Shown in pieces: positions 61,325 to 64,000 of a DNA stretch of 64,000 bases. The notes beneath the pieces were generated by a model. That model searched no databases and was not told the origin of the DNA. It was given only the letters and a program-made list of their open reading frames with translations. Position numbers and translations under genes: made by a program. The stretch covers positions 3,827,592 through 3,891,591 of the forward strand of contig JALGQZ010000007.1 in the NCBI GenBank assembly GCA_023105745.1, read 5' to 3'. Source of the DNA: Austropuccinia psidii (taxonomy: Eukaryota > Basidiomycota > Pucciniomycetes > Pucciniales > Sphaerophragmiaceae). Each line of letters opens with the position of its first letter. The first letter of the stretch is position 1.

Positions 61325-62393
61325 TGGAAGAAAATTATATCCCACTTGAGACCCAGTCACAGGCCAACACACCAGTGACACCCTCAGAACCAGAGGGCAG
61401 CAAGGGCAAAGGAAAGAGGCACAGTGAAGCTCTCATCACAGCCAAGAAGTGGACACCAATAGCCACTCAGAGAAGTAGAAAACCACGAAACTCTGCATCC
61501 ATACAAGGTAAACCAACCTGAACCACTTGTACAGGAAAGATTACAATTATTAACCCAGTTGTAACTTCCAAAGGCAAACTGCCCAAGTCAGCAGACAATA
61601 AATTTGTGCAAGGCACAGTCAAAGGTAAATACCCTAAGAACATAAAGTTTTTGACTGCTTGCAAACACTGATATGTCCCCTGTATACCTCAGAGACCTTG
61701 GCTTCCAAAGGAACCAGCCAGAGGATAGAGGAGGATTGTCCAGAACCAGAAGACCTGAAAGAGGACACCCTGGACACAGTGGTGGATGGCAAAACAATGA
61801 GGGAGATAATATCAACCTTTCCATTCACACTCCAATTCAACAGAAACCTCAAACCAGAGGACTGGAAGGATATGGATCAAGTTCTTCAGATCCACCAACT
61901 CCTCAAAGATTTATTTCAATGGAGCATGGACAACAAGAGGTTCAACCTAGCAACTCACTGGGCAGAACTGGGATCAAGTTGCCAGAAGATCTGTCTCAAA
62001 GAGATAGACTTCAAATACCTTATGGTAATCACCAAGGGTTGGAATCCTACCAGGCAGCACAGACTCCTGGAGGCAAGGGCACAGAGGATAAGGGAGAATC
62101 AAGCCACTATCCTAGCTATAGAAGAACAGTTGACCCAGACAGGGCCTACTCAGATTCCTTCAGGTTCACAAGGAGCAGGCCAAATCAGCTCTCCAGTGGC
62201 TTCACACCATTCAGAAACCAGCAGATCAGGGGCCAAGAGTCACCATTCTTCACAATTCCAGGAAGTTTCCAGGAGAAGACAAGGAAACAAGGGCAAGAAC
62301 AAAACCTCCTTCAACCAGAGGAGGAAAGAGTCAGACCCCATGATCCAGAAGCTGTTGGATTTGGTAAAGGAAGTACACAAAAACCAGAAGTAG
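61325..62393 (+). CDS. ORF1 of element D, three-exon accessory protein
   Basis: Exons 61325-61507, 61559-61624 and 61693-62393 join in phase, with GTAAAC...CCAG and GTAAAT...TCAG introns (51 and 68 nt). The last exon encodes an acidic segment, a hydrophobic and aromatic core (HWAELGSSCQ, ITKGWNP), a Ser/Gln/Lys-rich linker and a helical tail (MIQKLLDLVKEVHK), ending TAG at 62391. This order (core ending GW-x-P, basic linker, short helix) parallels ORF1 of B and A, though residue identity is low. It overlaps ORF2 for its whole last exon. No known domain. The upstream initiator is not located. Confidence 0.65.
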
Positions 62394-64000
62394 TTGTAAA
62401 CCACTCTAGAATCAGTAGTCCTAGTAATAGAAACATTACCCCCACTCAGACCGAAAATAACATTGTCACATCTGAGAGTAACATCAACAGTAATACACTG
62501 TGGTTACAAGTGTCCCAATATGCTGAAAAATCTGCAAAGCAATTTGCAGAAATTAAATCCAGCCAAGAGAGGATGAGACAAACTCAAGCCTCCTTGGAAC
62601 AAATAGTTAAGAATCTTCAAGAAGGATATGCTCAACTGAGCAAAGCCTCCGAAGAATCCAACAAAAGACTGAACCAAGTCTTTGAAGAACAACACCACAG
62701 CACAAGGGACAGGGAGTGTCTGGATCAGGACATTAACAAATTGTTTAATGCCTATCATAGCTTAAAGCCCCAACCACAAGGCCAAGCTATGGAGAATCCA
62801 TATCAACCAGATGACATGATGTTGAATGAGGCAAGATCTCCATCACAATACCAGGATGGAGATGGCATGTCTTATTCAGAGAAGGAAGCCTTGAAACAGC
62901 TTCCTGAGGCCTCAAACTGGCCCAAATTCTCTGGATCAGGAGAATATGATCATATGGAACTCATAGATTATATTGATGGACTCTTCATTGATGTACCCAG
63001 CATACAAGATTACTGGATTACTGCTAGACTGAATACTGCATTTAAAGGTCATGCAAGTATATGGTACACCCAAATGAAAGAAATCCATGGCAAAAGAAAC
63101 TGGCCATGGTGGAAGAGTCAAATAATCCAAAAGTACAGTAATGGAACTTGGATATGGCAAAAAACCATGTCATTTGAAAATGACAAATACTCTGTGGACA
63201 AAGATCCATATGAGTGGTGTCTCAGACAGTCTAAAAGACTTGAAGCCATTGATCCTCAGATGAACATCCAGATGACAAATCACAAACTTCTGACACAACT
63301 GCCAGGAGAATTAAAGCATGCAGTGAAATGCAGATGCAACCAAAATTGCACTCTAGATGACATAGCCAATACCTTACAAGACATAAGGAAAAGGACAAAT
63401 ATAGGGAATTTCACCCCATATAAGAGCAGTGGTTTCAAAGAGAAACAACCTTTCAGGGTGGAGTTTAAAGACAAACCCAGAGAAAGAGTGGCAGAAGTGG
63501 AAAGGAAAAAGAATTCTTGTCACAATTGTGGTTCAACAGACCACTATGCCAACAACTGTCCAAAAGCAAAGAAAAAAGTCTATGCTATAGAAAAAGTCCC
63601 TGAAGAAGAACCTCCAACAGAGGATTCTGAATCAGACTCTATGGGAGATGCCATCAGAGAACCATCTGATGATGATCAAGACCCAAGAGAGGAATTTCTA
63701 GTGGAATACCAAGAGGAAACCCCATTGGAAATCCATGATATACAGTTGGAAGCAGGCATGCCACAGGACACTGCCAACAAGAACTTGTGCAAACACACAC
63801 AAGATGCACAAACATTCCTGGTTACACCAACCAAAGGAATGGCTTATATACATGGAACAGCTACAAAAATGACTGTATGTATCGACAATGCTCAGCACCC
63901 ACTGATCATTGACAGTGGAGCACATTGCTCCATAGTGGCCACAAATTATCTGGATAACCACTTCCCAAACTGGGAAAAACAGCTCTTGCCCACTAAGGCA
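61673..64000 (+). CDS. ORF2 (Gag-Pol) of element D, N-terminal part
   Basis: ATG at 61673 (MSPVYLRDLG) lies in the last ORF1 intron. The frame is open for 775 codons to the window edge. Residues 1-240 overlap ORF1. Then come a coiled-coil-like region (~285-350), Gag (ASNWPKFSGSGEYDHMEL, ~415 on), CCHC knuckle CHNCGSTDHYANNC (residue 616) and protease IIDSGAHCS (D747). RT, RNase H and integrase should follow to the right. Gag architecture matches A and B at lower identity. I recall near-identical predicted proteins from A. psidii. Confidence 0.9.
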   Translation, partial: MSPVYLRDLGFQRNQPEDRGGLSRTRRPERGHPGHSGGWQNNEGDNINLSIHTPIQQKPQTRGLEGYGSSSSDPPTPQRFISMEHGQQEVQPSNSLGRTGIKLPEDLSQRDRLQIPYGNHQGLESYQAAQTPGGKGTEDKGESSHYPSYRRTVDPDRAYSDSFRFTRSRPNQLSSGFTPFRNQQIRGQESPFFTIPGSFQEKTRKQGQEQNLLQPEEERVRPHDPEAVGFGKGSTQKPEVVVNHSRISSPSNRNITPTQTENNIVTSESNINSNTLWLQVSQYAEKSAKQFAEIKSSQERMRQTQASLEQIVKNLQEGYAQLSKASEESNKRLNQVFEEQHHSTRDRECLDQDINKLFNAYHSLKPQPQGQAMENPYQPDDMMLNEARSPSQYQDGDGMSYSEKEALKQLPEASNWPKFSGSGEYDHMELIDYIDGLFIDVPSIQDYWITARLNTAFKGHASIWYTQMKEIHGKRNWPWWKSQIIQKYSNGTWIWQKTMSFENDKYSVDKDPYEWCLRQSKRLEAIDPQMNIQMTNHKLLTQLPGELKHAVKCRCNQNCTLDDIANTLQDIRKRTNIGNFTPYKSSGFKEKQPFRVEFKDKPRERVAEVERKKNSCHNCGSTDHYANNCPKAKKKVYAIEKVPEEEPPTEDSESDSMGDAIREPSDDDQDPREEFLVEYQEETPLEIHDIQLEAGMPQDTANKNLCKHTQDAQTFLVTPTKGMAYIHGTATKMTVCIDNAQHPLIIDSGAHCSIVATNYLDNHFPNWEKQLLPTKA

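Overview
The window looks like a rust fungus (Pucciniales, Basidiomycota), most probably the myrtle rust Austropuccinia psidii. I base this on three things: resemblance of the retroelement polyproteins to those I remember from that species, basidiomycete-style short introns in two host genes, and an AT-rich, transposon-saturated sequence. No database was searched, so the organism is an inference. No rRNA gene, tRNA gene or CRISPR array was recognised.

Layout. 1-851 is an inverted partial LTR of family 'B'. 857-8689 is the 3' part of a Ty3/Gypsy chromovirus ('G') with a broken pol, an antisense spliced accessory gene and a 3' LTR. G sits inside an hAT transposon whose last 0.2 kb follows (8690-8897). 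9244-12757 is a small host-gene island: RLP24 (60S ribosome biogenesis, 4 exons) and a PAQR/IZH hemolysin-III membrane receptor (8 exons), both on + and apparently intact. 12758-20526 is AT-rich decayed DNA with an old inverted B-family LTR and a decayed Ty1/Copia element.

20735-59609 is a set of nested Gypsy elements. Element A (TSD AAGCC) sits in the LTR of element D. Element B (LTRs 28012-29838 and 54050-55878, TSD GATGG) is inserted in A's pol frame. Between B's 5' LTR and B's genes lies about 18 kb of unrelated DNA: hAT remnants, a Plavaka-type transposase gene, and element C (35841-46598, TSD CAAAT), a decayed A-family copy that splits the Plavaka gene. C's LTRs are far more diverged than those of A or B, although C lies inside both. 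B's 5' LTR also switches from near-identity to strong divergence at about 29300. The inner block was therefore probably imported by recombination or gene conversion, or misassembled. 59615-64000 is the rest of element D, which runs off the right edge.

The most interesting biology is shared by A, B, C and D. A second reading frame (ORF1) overlaps the start of the gag-pol frame (ORF2). ORF1 is assembled by splicing, and the ATG of ORF2 lies inside the intron just upstream of the overlap. Splicing would therefore make ORF1 and intron retention would make Gag-Pol. Between families A and B, codon differences in a sampled stretch are mostly synonymous in the ORF1 frame. A, C and D also share an 18-base block after the LTR that has the layout of a primer site for one specific, unidentified tRNA.
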